Assembly (NCBI GenBank): GCA_903867275.1
Contig: CAIPQY010000176.1
Location: forward strand, 1-8,498
DNA length: 8,498 bases
Source: an uncultured bacterium
GTDB lineage: Bacteria > Planctomycetota > Phycisphaerae > Phycisphaerales > SM1A02
Direction: 5' to 3'
Numbering within the stretch: position 1 is the first letter of the stretch; every line of letters begins with the position of its first letter. Of this stretch, positions 1 through 6,820 are shown piece by piece. A program made the position numbers and the translations under genes. Below the pieces are notes generated by a model. The model had not been told where the DNA came from and ran no database searches. It saw nothing but the letters and a program-made list of their open reading frames with translations.

Positions 1-1
1 C

Positions 2-997
2 GTGGGCATCGCCGCCAACGTGTCGGGCTACATCACCGAACTCGCCGTGGTGGACAACCAGAAGGTGAAGATCGGCGACCTGCTGTTCCGGATCGACGTT
101 CGCCCGTATCAGGCCGCCCTCGATCTGGCCGTGGCCAACCTGGGCTACGTGGATCTGGAGATCCAGGCGCTGGAGGATGCGATCCGCCAACGCGACGCCG
201 ATGTGGTGGCCGCCGAAGCCGTGGCCAAGTACAACGTGCAGTACCTGGCGCGCGTGGAACCGCTGCTGCCCAAGCAGTTCGTCACCCCCGACCAGATCGA
301 CGCCGCCAAGCGCAACGTGAAGGCATCCGAAGCCGCCGTGGCGCAGGCCAAGGCTGCCGCCGCGCAGGCCCGCGCAAACCTCGGTCAGTTGGGCGACATC
401 AACGTGCGTCGCGCGAAGGCGCAGGCCACCGTGGTGGAGAACCAGCTCAACGTGGGCTACTGCGAAGTGCGCTCGCCGGTGGACGGTTACGTGACCAACT
501 TCAACATCTCGGTGGGCCAGTTCGCGCAGATTGGCCAGCAGGTGTTCGCGCTGGTGGACACCAGCAACTGGTATCTGCTTGCCAACTATCAGGAGACCGA
601 CCTGCGCGGCATCGAGCCGGGCATGGAGGTCGAGGTGTATCTGATGGCCTACCCGCTGGCGCGCTTCCATGGCATCGTGCAGGGCGTGGGCTGGGCGCTG
701 TACGACCCCAATCAGGGAAGCAACGGCGTGCTGCCCACGGTGAATCCCACGCTCGACTGGGTGCGACTGGCGCAGCGCTTCCCCGTGCGCATCGTGATGG
801 ATGCAACGCCCGATCCGGTGAAGCTTCCGTATCGCATGGGCGCCACCGCCACCGCGATCGTGCACACGCGACAGAAGCGTCAGGTGCCGGACATCCTGAA
901 GCCGCTCATGCCGGAAGGATTGCAGCGCTGGCTGGACACGCTGGCCACGCCACCCGCCACCACGCCCTACTCGCCGGGTCGCGGCGACGCGAAGTGA
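2..997 (+). CDS. HlyD/EmrA-family periplasmic adaptor subunit of an efflux pump (5' partial)
   Basis: This is a membrane-fusion (adaptor) protein that would link an inner-membrane transporter to an outer-membrane channel in the periplasm. The 331 visible residues begin inside the first half of the biotinyl-lipoyl-like domain (VSGYITELAVVDNQ, about residues 7-20, then GDLLFRID at 25-32). An alanine-rich alpha-helical hairpin follows (about 40-150). The second lipoyl half comes next (EVRSPVDGYVTNFNISVGQ, 155-173), then a beta-barrel region and a WVRLAQRFPVRI stretch (253-264) typical of the EmrA/AaeA/MdtN branch. The usual N-terminal membrane anchor is missing, so the true start lies outside the window. 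The GTG at position 2 is an internal valine codon. The gene ends 10 bp from the convergent FUSC transporter gene, its likely partner. The family is certain; the transported substrate is not known. Confidence 0.93.
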   Translation: MGIAANVSGYITELAVVDNQKVKIGDLLFRIDVRPYQAALDLAVANLGYVDLEIQALEDAIRQRDADVVAAEAVAKYNVQYLARVEPLLPKQFVTPDQIDAAKRNVKASEAAVAQAKAAAAQARANLGQLGDINVRRAKAQATVVENQLNVGYCEVRSPVDGYVTNFNISVGQFAQIGQQVFALVDTSNWYLLANYQETDLRGIEPGMEVEVYLMAYPLARFHGIVQGVGWALYDPNQGSNGVLPTVNPTLDWVRLAQRFPVRIVMDATPDPVKLPYRMGATATAIVHTRQKRQVPDILKPLMPEGLQRWLDTLATPPATTPYSPGRGDAK

Positions 998-1007
998 CGT
1001 CGGCCGA

Positions 1008-3122
1008 TCAGGCCAGACCCATGATCGTCGGGGCGTCGGCCGGCATCGCGTCCGCCTGAGCCACCACCAGTCGCAGTTCGCGCAGGTCGCCCGCACGCTT
1101 CTGCAAAGCGGCCCGCCACGGCAGCGCGCCTTCGGCAAGCTCGGGATAGGAAATCGGCGGCGCATCGACACCGCTCCGCAGCGCCTGCGCCTCGCACTCC
1201 AGGTTCTCCGCACACGCGAGCAGCGTCGGCGCCGCATCCGCCGGCACGGGCCTGTCCGCCACCTCCGCGCCCAGCGTCAGCAGCAGGTCATCGCACATGC
1301 GCTCCACGATGCTCACCGCGCGCAACTGCAGTTCGCATCGGTGCGGCGGGCAATGCTGCTCCATCTGGCAATTGCTCTGCGCGGCCATGTACTTGGCCAC
1401 GTCATCGTCCATGCGCAGATGGGCCGCATCCACCAGACGCAGCGGCAGCGGAGCCGCGACGGCCGACCGCATGAGCCCCGCCACCGACTCCAGCATGTCC
1501 GCCAGGCATGGCCTCAGCTCGTCGGCCGAGCTCACGCGCCACCACAGGCGGTACACCATGAAGGTGACGAACACGCCCATGGACACCGCCAGGCAGAAGT
1601 TCATCACGGGCAGCAGGCTGATGTTCGGCCCGTTGAACTGCAGCAGCGCGAAATCCAGCACGATCATGATCTGCAGCGCCGGCGTGGCCACGCGCGGCGA
1701 GCCATGCATGCCGTATCCCATGGCGAACAGGTACACGCCGAACATGGCCAGCAACCCGGGAATGGTGGTGATCACCGGCACGATCCAGATCACCGCGAAG
1801 ATGGACAGCGCGTAGGCGATCACCACCCCCACCATGCGCAGGCTTCCGATCAGCAGCGTGCCGCCGAAGGTTGCCTGCACCACCAGCATCACCGTCTCCA
1901 CGCAGCCGATGCCGGTGGTCCAGTTGAGCGCGATGCAGAAAAGCGCGCAGATCATGATGGCGCTTGCGGCCTTCACGGAGTGCTTCAGCTGCGCCACGTT
2001 GGGCTTCAGCACCGGCTGACGGAACAGGTTGGGTATGCAGTCGCGCAGGTTGCGCAACGTCTCCGTGCCGAAGTCGGGCTTGTCTTCCACCGCGGCGAAG
2101 GCGGCCACCGCAGGTGCCACGCGCTCCGCCTCGTGCGCCACGCTGCACAGGGGCATCAGCCATTCGGGCACGTCGTCATGCGGCGGCAACGGTGGCAGTG
2201 CTCTGATCTCGCGCGCTGGATGCTCCAGACGCTCGATCATGCACTCCATGCGTTCACCCAGCGCGTGCAACGCCTCCGCCGCCCGCGGCGTGGCGTTCGA
2301 CACATCCGCCGCGACGGCATCCACCACCATGCCCAGACACGCCGCACAACGGCTGTCGAATGCGATCAGCGACATCAGGTCATGGCGCACGTCGTCGTCG
2401 AACGACAGGTCGGTCTGCGCCTGATCGAGCAACGCCACCAGTTCGGGCGTCTTGGCGCGGTAGTACTCGGGCACATGCTGGCTCAGGTCCAGCGGCACGC
2501 CATCCTCCGCCACCTGCAGCAGACGCCGCTGCAGTTCCAGCGGGCGCTTCAAGCCACCGATCAGCTTCTCGCGCAGGGCCTCGATGGGCACCGGTGGCCA
2601 CAGGAACACCATCACCAGCGACGCGCACGCAAGCCCGGTGATCACCGACTGGTACACGATGATCGCGATGTGCTCGGCGTGCCCCTTGTCGAAGAACGAC
2701 ATGTAGGTGATCACGATGAACGGGTAGCCGGCCATGAACAGCGTGCTGCGGTAGCGGCTCGACCCCATGAAGTACATGATCAGGATGATGTAGCCCCACA
2801 TCAGCGGCAGCAGGAAGAAGGGCTGCTGGATGAACAGCGCGCACAGCGCCACCGACGCCGCGCTGCCGAAGGTGGCGGCCGTGAAGTTCAGCACGAAGCG
2901 CGTGACCGTGCTGAAACCCTTCACTTCGGTCACCACCAGCAGCGTGGTCATGGCCGGGTACAGGATCTCGAAGCGCAGCGTCTGCTGCAGCCCGATGATC
3001 AGCATGCCCGCGATCGCCAGTCGCGCCGCGTGATGCCAACGCTCGCGATCGGGCCGCAGATCCGACTTGATCAGCGTCCACAGTCTCGGCGCGACGGATG
3101 CGTGGTGATGCGCGTGGTCCAT
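1008..3122 (-). CDS. FUSC-family inner-membrane transporter (AaeB/MdtO-like)
   Basis: This is the probable inner-membrane component of the efflux system. FUSC proteins such as AaeB and MdtO work with HlyD-type adaptors to export aromatic acids or drugs. The 704-residue protein has the duplicated FUSC layout. A first block of about six membrane segments spans residues 33-176, and a soluble region spans about 177-378. A second membrane block spans about 383-527, and a cytosolic C-terminal region of about 175 residues follows. The N-terminus is His-rich (MDHAHHHAS), and the tail has a Cys/His cluster (C585, H590, C591, H594, C596). I chose the ATG at 3122 because the added N-terminus of the alternative ATG at 3185 looks non-conserved. 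That alternative (725 aa) would also leave only 26 bp to the divergent outer-membrane gene. A GAGG lies 11 nt before the chosen start, a weak ribosome binding site. The gene is convergent with the adaptor and divergent from the TolC-like gene. The family call is firm; the start and substrate are uncertain. Confidence 0.9.
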   Translation of the reverse strand: MDHAHHHASVAPRLWTLIKSDLRPDRERWHHAARLAIAGMLIIGLQQTLRFEILYPAMTTLLVVTEVKGFSTVTRFVLNFTAATFGSAASVALCALFIQQPFFLLPLMWGYIILIMYFMGSSRYRSTLFMAGYPFIVITYMSFFDKGHAEHIAIIVYQSVITGLACASLVMVFLWPPVPIEALREKLIGGLKRPLELQRRLLQVAEDGVPLDLSQHVPEYYRAKTPELVALLDQAQTDLSFDDDVRHDLMSLIAFDSRCAACLGMVVDAVAADVSNATPRAAEALHALGERMECMIERLEHPAREIRALPPLPPHDDVPEWLMPLCSVAHEAERVAPAVAAFAAVEDKPDFGTETLRNLRDCIPNLFRQPVLKPNVAQLKHSVKAASAIMICALFCIALNWTTGIGCVETVMLVVQATFGGTLLIGSLRMVGVVIAYALSIFAVIWIVPVITTIPGLLAMFGVYLFAMGYGMHGSPRVATPALQIMIVLDFALLQFNGPNISLLPVMNFCLAVSMGVFVTFMVYRLWWRVSSADELRPCLADMLESVAGLMRSAVAAPLPLRLVDAAHLRMDDDVAKYMAAQSNCQMEQHCPPHRCELQLRAVSIVERMCDDLLLTLGAEVADRPVPADAAPTLLACAENLECEAQALRSGVDAPPISYPELAEGALPWRAALQKRAGDLRELRLVVAQADAMPADAPTIMGLA

Positions 3123-3150
3123 GCGAAGGTGCGCCTCGGGCGCGACAGCC

Positions 3151-3156
3151 ACTCTA
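3151..3156 (-). promoter_or_regulatory. Candidate -10 element for the FUSC transporter gene
   Basis: TAGAGT read on the minus strand fits the TAnnnT pattern. It would put transcription start near 3145, giving a leader of about 22 nt before the ATG at 3122. No convincing -35 is visible, so the promoter would be weak or activator-dependent. This is inferred from position and pattern only. Confidence 0.3.
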
Positions 3157-3177
3157 CCCCCACGATCCTGCCGCCGC

Positions 3178-3187
3178 GAATGCATTC
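3178..3187. promoter_or_regulatory. Perfect 10-bp palindrome, candidate operator
   Basis: GAATGCATTC is a perfect inverted repeat in the 89-bp region between the divergent FUSC and TolC-like genes. It lies about where the -35 regions of both candidate promoters would be (-10 hexamers at 3151-3156 and 3198-3203). A regulator bound here could control both genes at once. It is relatively AT-rich against a GC-rich background. A 10-bp palindrome can occur by chance, and no regulator gene is visible in the window. Confidence 0.35.
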
Positions 3188-3194
3188 CCCCATC

Positions 3195-3203
3195 TGCTAC
3201 AGT
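3195..3203 (+). promoter_or_regulatory. Candidate extended -10 element for the outer-membrane factor gene
   Basis: TGCTACAGT resembles an extended -10 (TGn followed by a TAnnnT hexamer). The hexamer ends 8 nt before the ATG at 3212, so transcription would begin at or next to the start codon. No Shine-Dalgarno sequence lies between it and the ATG, and no clear -35 is seen. This supports a leaderless transcript but remains a pattern-based inference. Confidence 0.35.
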
Positions 3204-3211
3204 TCTGCCCG

Positions 3212-4726
3212 ATGCTTCGAATCCGACATGCGCGAGAAAGCCTGCTGGCGCTGCACCTGCTCGGTGCGGCCACGGTGCTCGTCGCCTGCCAGGAAGAGGC
3301 GCTGTGGAACGACAAGTCCTTCGACAAGCTGGTGTCCAGCGACGCCGCCATTCCGTACGAGTCGGCCGAGCCCGCGCCGCAGCCGCCGCCCACGCAGGTC
3401 AGCAAGGCCCCCTTCGGCGAAGAACCGAAGGACCTCACCTTCCTCATCTGCTTCGCGCTGGAGAACAACCCCTCCACGCGCGCCACGTGGGAACGCGCCA
3501 AGGTCACGGCCGCCAACTGGGCCATGATGGAAAGCCTCTGGTGGCCGCGCGTGAACGCGACCGGCTTCGGTGGCTACCGACAGGAAGCGCTGCCGCAGGA
3601 AACCGGCCGACTGCTCGACCGCGGCCCGCAGGGCGATCTGGGCGTGGAGCTCACCTGGGAACTCGTCGACTTCGGTCGCCGCGACGCGCTCACCGACGCC
3701 GCGCGCCGCGCCATGGAAGCCTCCAACCTCACCTTCAACCGCGCGCTGCAGACGCTGGTGTACGACGTGCAGACGGCCTACTTCCAGCTGGACAGCAAGA
3801 TCGCTCTGGAGGAGACCGCCGAGCAGAACGTGGAGACCGCGCGCGTGCAGATGGAAGCCGTCGAGGACCGCCTGCGCGTGGGCCTGGCGATCATGCCCGA
3901 CGTGCTGGTGTCGCGACAGCGCTGGGAGCAGGCGCGCTTCACGCTTGAGTCGGCCCGCAGCGCCACCTTCGACGCGCGCAGCACGCTGGCACGCAGGCTG
4001 GGCCTCTCGGCCGATGTGCCGCTGGAGATCCTCTCGCTGCAGAAGCTGCCGGTGCCCGAATCGCTCGGCAAGAAGGTGGAGCAGCTGATGGCGCTGGGCG
4101 CCACCGATCGACCCGACCTGCTCGCCGCGGGCCAGCGCGTGCGCGAGGCCGAGGCGCTCATCCGCAAGGCCGAAGCCGACTTCATGCCCACCGTCAGCAT
4201 GATCGGTGCCGTGGCGAACAAGTGGTACAACTGGACGCCAGATCCTGCACCGGCGAATGCCTCCTATGAAGCCACGCTGCCCACCTATGCCGTGGGGCTC
4301 ACCGGCAGCTGGCTGCTCTTCGACGGCTTCGAGCGCGTGAACGCCGTGCGCAAGGCACGCTCCGAGCGCAACGCCGCGGTTGCCGACCTGACCAAGCTGA
4401 AGCTGGAAGCGCTGAGCGATGTGTGGAAGGCCTACTTCGAGCAGCTCGCCGCCGAACGCCAGTTCACCTACGGCGAATCGCTGCTCACCGCCAGCCAGGA
4501 CAGCTACGACGCCATGTTCGAGGCCTACGTGAACGGCCTGCGCACGCTGCCCGAACTGCTGCAGGCCGAACTGGATCTGGCCGCCGCACGAAGCACGCTC
4601 ATCCGCACGCGCGCCGAGCTGCTCGACAGCGCCGCGCGCCTGGCCTACGCCGTGGGTTCGCCCGACTTCGCCGGCCGCTACGCCAAGAAGGTGGATCCGC
4701 GCACCGACGGCGAACGCGTGCGCTGA
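3212..4726 (+). CDS. TolC-family outer-membrane efflux lipoprotein
   Basis: This is the outer-membrane exit channel of a tripartite pump, probably lipid-anchored like OprM. The 504-residue product begins with a basic N-region and hydrophobic core, then a lipobox (LVAC) with Cys26 as the predicted acylated residue. A Pro-rich linker follows (about 50-65). Two OEP repeats follow. The first includes the strand motif ELTWELVDFGRRDAL (146-160) and a long coiled coil to about 265. The second includes TGSWLLFDGFERVNAVRKA (364-382) and a second coiled coil to about 480. The length is normal for the family. The ATG at 3212 was chosen because it gives an intact lipoprotein signal; upstream in-frame codons from 3098 would disrupt it. 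Together with the adaptor and FUSC genes it completes an MdtNOP-like set. No Shine-Dalgarno sequence is visible. The Trx-like gene follows after 24 bp. Confidence 0.93.
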   Translation: MLRIRHARESLLALHLLGAATVLVACQEEALWNDKSFDKLVSSDAAIPYESAEPAPQPPPTQVSKAPFGEEPKDLTFLICFALENNPSTRATWERAKVTAANWAMMESLWWPRVNATGFGGYRQEALPQETGRLLDRGPQGDLGVELTWELVDFGRRDALTDAARRAMEASNLTFNRALQTLVYDVQTAYFQLDSKIALEETAEQNVETARVQMEAVEDRLRVGLAIMPDVLVSRQRWEQARFTLESARSATFDARSTLARRLGLSADVPLEILSLQKLPVPESLGKKVEQLMALGATDRPDLLAAGQRVREAEALIRKAEADFMPTVSMIGAVANKWYNWTPDPAPANASYEATLPTYAVGLTGSWLLFDGFERVNAVRKARSERNAAVADLTKLKLEALSDVWKAYFEQLAAERQFTYGESLLTASQDSYDAMFEAYVNGLRTLPELLQAELDLAAARSTLIRTRAELLDSAARLAYAVGSPDFAGRYAKKVDPRTDGERVR

Positions 4727-4748
4727 CGCGCATCCGCTATCGTGCGCG
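4727..4748. repeat. Short inverted repeat upstream of the thioredoxin-like gene
   Basis: The arms CGCGCA (4727-4732) and TGCGCG (4743-4748) are perfect 6-bp inverted repeats separated by 10 bp. They flank the candidate -10 hexamer in the 24-bp gap. There is no T-run, so it is not a terminator. It could be an operator, but such arms are easily produced by chance in GC-rich DNA. Confidence 0.2.
4738..4743 (+). promoter_or_regulatory. Candidate -10 element for the thioredoxin-like gene
   Basis: TATCGT fits TAnnnT and ends 7 nt before the ATG at 4751, which would place the transcription start at the start codon. No Shine-Dalgarno sequence precedes the ATG. The same arrangement is seen at the outer-membrane gene upstream. 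The gene could instead be read through from that upstream gene. Confidence 0.3.
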
Positions 4749-4750
4749 GC

Positions 4751-5314
4751 ATGAACGCCGCCCTCCTGCAGACCGCATTCAAGGTCGCCCTGCCCTACGA
4801 CGCCTATCTCGCCACCGACGCCGCCAAGGCGGGCAGCTGGCGCAGCGCCGAGGCACAGGCCACCGTCACCGGCGCACAGCGCGAACTGCTGTCCACCTTC
4901 ACCAGGCACATGCCCGTGCTGGTGATCAGCGGCGTGTGGTGCGGCGACTGCGCGCAGCAAGGCCCCATGCTGCAGGCCATCGCCAAGGCGTGCCCCAAGA
5001 TCGACCTGCGATGGATCGACCGCGACACCAACCCTGAGCTGCGCGACATGGTGCGCATCTGCGGCGGTCATCGCGTGCCGACCGTGATCTGGATGGCGGA
5101 GGATTTCGAGTTCGTGTCGTTGCTGGGCGACCGCACGCTGCCGCGCTACCGCGCCATGGCGGCGCGGCAGCTTGGACCCGCATGCCCGCTGCCCGGCGCG
5201 GCGCTCCCCGCCGACGAAGCGGCCGCGACCATGCAGGCATGGCTCGATGAATTCGAGCGCGTGCAGCTGATCCTGCGTCTGTCGGGACGTCTGCGCCAGA
5301 AGCACGGCGACTGA
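4751..5314 (+). CDS. Thioredoxin-fold protein with WCGDC active site
   Basis: This 187-residue protein has a thioredoxin fold and is probably a cytoplasmic disulfide or redox protein, since no signal peptide is seen. The active-site motif is W63-C64-G65-D66-C67, preceded by a hydrophobic strand (PVLVISG) and followed by a helix. The cis-proline motif VPT is at 109-111. The layout, with about 50 residues before the core and a helical C-terminal extension (MQAWLDEFERVQLILRLS, 161-178), resembles thioredoxin-family proteins I associate with planctomycetes (Thioredoxin_9-like). The ATG at 4751 is preferred over an in-frame GTG at 4742 because the latter adds only three residues and overlaps the promoter-like hexamer. 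It sits 24 bp after the TolC-like gene and 38 bp before the sulfotransferase gene on the same strand. The physiological partner is unknown. Confidence 0.88.
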   Translation: MNAALLQTAFKVALPYDAYLATDAAKAGSWRSAEAQATVTGAQRELLSTFTRHMPVLVISGVWCGDCAQQGPMLQAIAKACPKIDLRWIDRDTNPELRDMVRICGGHRVPTVIWMAEDFEFVSLLGDRTLPRYRAMAARQLGPACPLPGAALPADEAAATMQAWLDEFERVQLILRLSGRLRQKHGD

Positions 5315-5319
5315 GATTG

Positions 5320-5333
5320 GCGGCGCGCGCCGC
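5320..5333. repeat. 14-bp GC-only palindrome between the Trx-like and sulfotransferase genes
   Basis: GCGGCGCGCGCCGC is a perfect palindrome in the 38-bp gap, beginning 6 bp after the Trx-like stop. As RNA it could form a 5-bp stem with a 4-nt loop. No T-run follows, so it is not a standard intrinsic terminator. It could be a protein site or simply reflect base composition. Confidence 0.25.
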
Positions 5334-5340
5334 TCTCCGG

Positions 5341-5346
5341 TACACC
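5341..5346 (+). promoter_or_regulatory. Weak -10-like hexamer before the sulfotransferase gene
   Basis: TACACC lies 6 nt before the ATG at 5353. It has the TA start of a -10 element but not the final T, so it is weaker than its two upstream counterparts. No Shine-Dalgarno sequence is present between it and the ATG. It is listed because spacing to the start codon matches the pattern at 3198 and 4738. Confidence 0.2.
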
Positions 5347-5352
5347 CCACCC

Positions 5353-6816
5353 ATGCCGCCCACCGACACCGCACGCGAAGTGCAGCACCTGCTCTCGCAG
5401 CAGGATTTCGGCCAGGCGCTGCAGGTGGCCGAACGCTGGGTGCAGAAGCAGCCCGGCGTGCTGGCCGCGTGGATGGGCGTGGCACGCGCGGCACTGGGCA
5501 TTGGCATGCTGGGGCGTGCCGACAGCGCCATCACGCGCGCCTTCGCCATGGCTCCGAAGGATCCACAGGTCATCTTCTTCCGCAGCGCGATCGATCACCG
5601 CATCGGCCGCAGTGATGTGGCCATCGAGCGCCTGCAGTCGCTGGCGCGCATGAACCATCCCGTCGCGCTGGATGCCGCGCTGGCGCTGGCCGAGGCGCTG
5701 CACCGCACCGCGCGCCACGCCGAGCTGCGCGAACTCATCGCCGCCGGCGGCGCGTGGCTGCAGGACGAGCGCGCCATCCTGTACACCTCGCGCGCGCTCT
5801 CGAGCAGCGATCCGGCCGCCGCCATCGATGTGCTGCAGCAGTTCGCGCGCTCCAACGCGGCGTCGTCGCTGCGCCGCTTCGCGGGCTTCGACGCGGTGCG
5901 CCTGCTCGACGCGGCCGGCCGCCACCGCGAGGCCTTCGACCTGGCCACGCACCTGCACGCCACCACCGACTCCCGCTTCGACGTGCGCGGTCTCGAACAG
6001 GAAGTTGAACGCCAGCGCGCCCTGCTCGCGCGTGACGCCAGCTGGTGCCCGCCGCGCGCACCGGCCGTGCAGGGCATCTCGCTGGTCGTGTCGCTGCCGC
6101 GCAGCGGCACCACGCTGCTTGAACAGATGCTGGACCGCCATCCGCAGGTGACCGGCATCGGCGAGTACGACGGCATCGTGAATCTGGGCGACGATCTGGT
6201 CGGCACCGGCCTGTGGCCCGATCAACTCGCGATGCTTTCGGCGCCGCAGGCCACCGCCTTCCAGAAGCGCTACGTGGATGGCGCGCGCACGCTGCTGCGC
6301 CCGGGCGCCACGCACGCCTTCGACAAGATGCTGCTCACATGGCTGTGGCTGCCCGCCGTGGCCAGCGTGCTGCCCGGGGCCACGGCGCTGCACATGGCGC
6401 GCGACCCGCGCGACATGGCGGTCAGCCTGTTCCTGAGCAACTTCCATCCGCATGCCATGGGCTGGACACGCTCCTTCGCCGAGATCCAGCGCGTGATCGC
6501 CGCCGAGCGTTCGCTGCTGCCGCACGCGCTCGACACGCTGCAGATCCCGCACGAAACCGTGGTGTACGAGCGTCTGGTGGAACGGCCCACCGAGACCGTG
6601 GAGCGCTGCCTGCGTCGCATGGGGCTGCCCATGGACGCCGCGGTGCTGCAACCCGAACGCAACACGCGCACCGTGCACACCCTCAGCCACGATCAGGTGC
6701 GCAAGCCCATCAACACCGGTTCGATCGATCGATGGAAGAACTACGCGTGGGCGTTCGATGATTCATGGAAGCCGCTGGTCGACCTGCACGACCGCCGGCG
6801 CGCCGACGCCGTCTGA
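5353..6816 (+). CDS. TPR-containing sulfotransferase (Sulfotransfer_3-like)
   Basis: This protein is predicted to transfer sulfate from PAPS to an unknown acceptor. The N-terminal half of the 487 residues (about 5-225) is alpha-helical with TPR-like repeats and probably binds a partner or substrate. The catalytic domain begins near residue 240. It has the 5'-phosphosulfate loop LPRSGTTLLEQML (248-260), a GEYDG motif whose E271 is a candidate catalytic base, and the 3'-phosphate motif ARDPRDMAVSLF (349-360). It ends with the family's C-terminal signature RKPINTGSIDRWKNY (450-464). TPR-sulfotransferase fusions of this kind are common in bacteria and related to tyrosylprotein sulfotransferases, but the acceptor cannot be told from sequence. 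The ATG at 5353 is preferred over an in-frame TTG at 5317, which adds non-family residues. No signal peptide is seen. It converges on obg with 4 bp between stops. Confidence 0.92.
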   Translation: MPPTDTAREVQHLLSQQDFGQALQVAERWVQKQPGVLAAWMGVARAALGIGMLGRADSAITRAFAMAPKDPQVIFFRSAIDHRIGRSDVAIERLQSLARMNHPVALDAALALAEALHRTARHAELRELIAAGGAWLQDERAILYTSRALSSSDPAAAIDVLQQFARSNAASSLRRFAGFDAVRLLDAAGRHREAFDLATHLHATTDSRFDVRGLEQEVERQRALLARDASWCPPRAPAVQGISLVVSLPRSGTTLLEQMLDRHPQVTGIGEYDGIVNLGDDLVGTGLWPDQLAMLSAPQATAFQKRYVDGARTLLRPGATHAFDKMLLTWLWLPAVASVLPGATALHMARDPRDMAVSLFLSNFHPHAMGWTRSFAEIQRVIAAERSLLPHALDTLQIPHETVVYERLVERPTETVERCLRRMGLPMDAAVLQPERNTRTVHTLSHDQVRKPINTGSIDRWKNYAWAFDDSWKPLVDLHDRRRADAV

Positions 6817-6820
6817 TCGC

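Noticed and set aside
2..4. GTG as the start codon of the adaptor gene
   Set aside because: It lies inside the lipoyl domain and would leave no membrane anchor. The gene evidently begins before the window.
3098..3211. Longer N-terminus for the TolC-like protein
   Set aside because: The added residues are not family-like and would bury the lipoprotein signal that begins at the ATG at 3212.
1341..3527. 728-codon open frame on the + strand opposite the FUSC gene
   Set aside because: It is His/Gln/Arg-rich with no domain sense and mirrors the antisense of a clear FUSC protein with membrane segments. Such long shadows are common in GC-rich coding DNA.
3197..5494. 765-codon open frame on the - strand across the TolC-like and Trx-like genes
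   Set aside because: It runs antisense to two recognised genes, has a low-complexity Gly/Ala/Arg/His composition, and crosses gene boundaries.
5146..6690. 514-codon open frame on the - strand opposite the sulfotransferase gene
   Set aside because: It is antisense to a protein with intact PAPS-binding motifs, and its composition is a typical shadow.
6721..6733. Short TCGA tandem repeat
   Set aside because: It lies within the conserved GSIDRW coding motif of the sulfotransferase and is only about three units long, so it is explained by coding.
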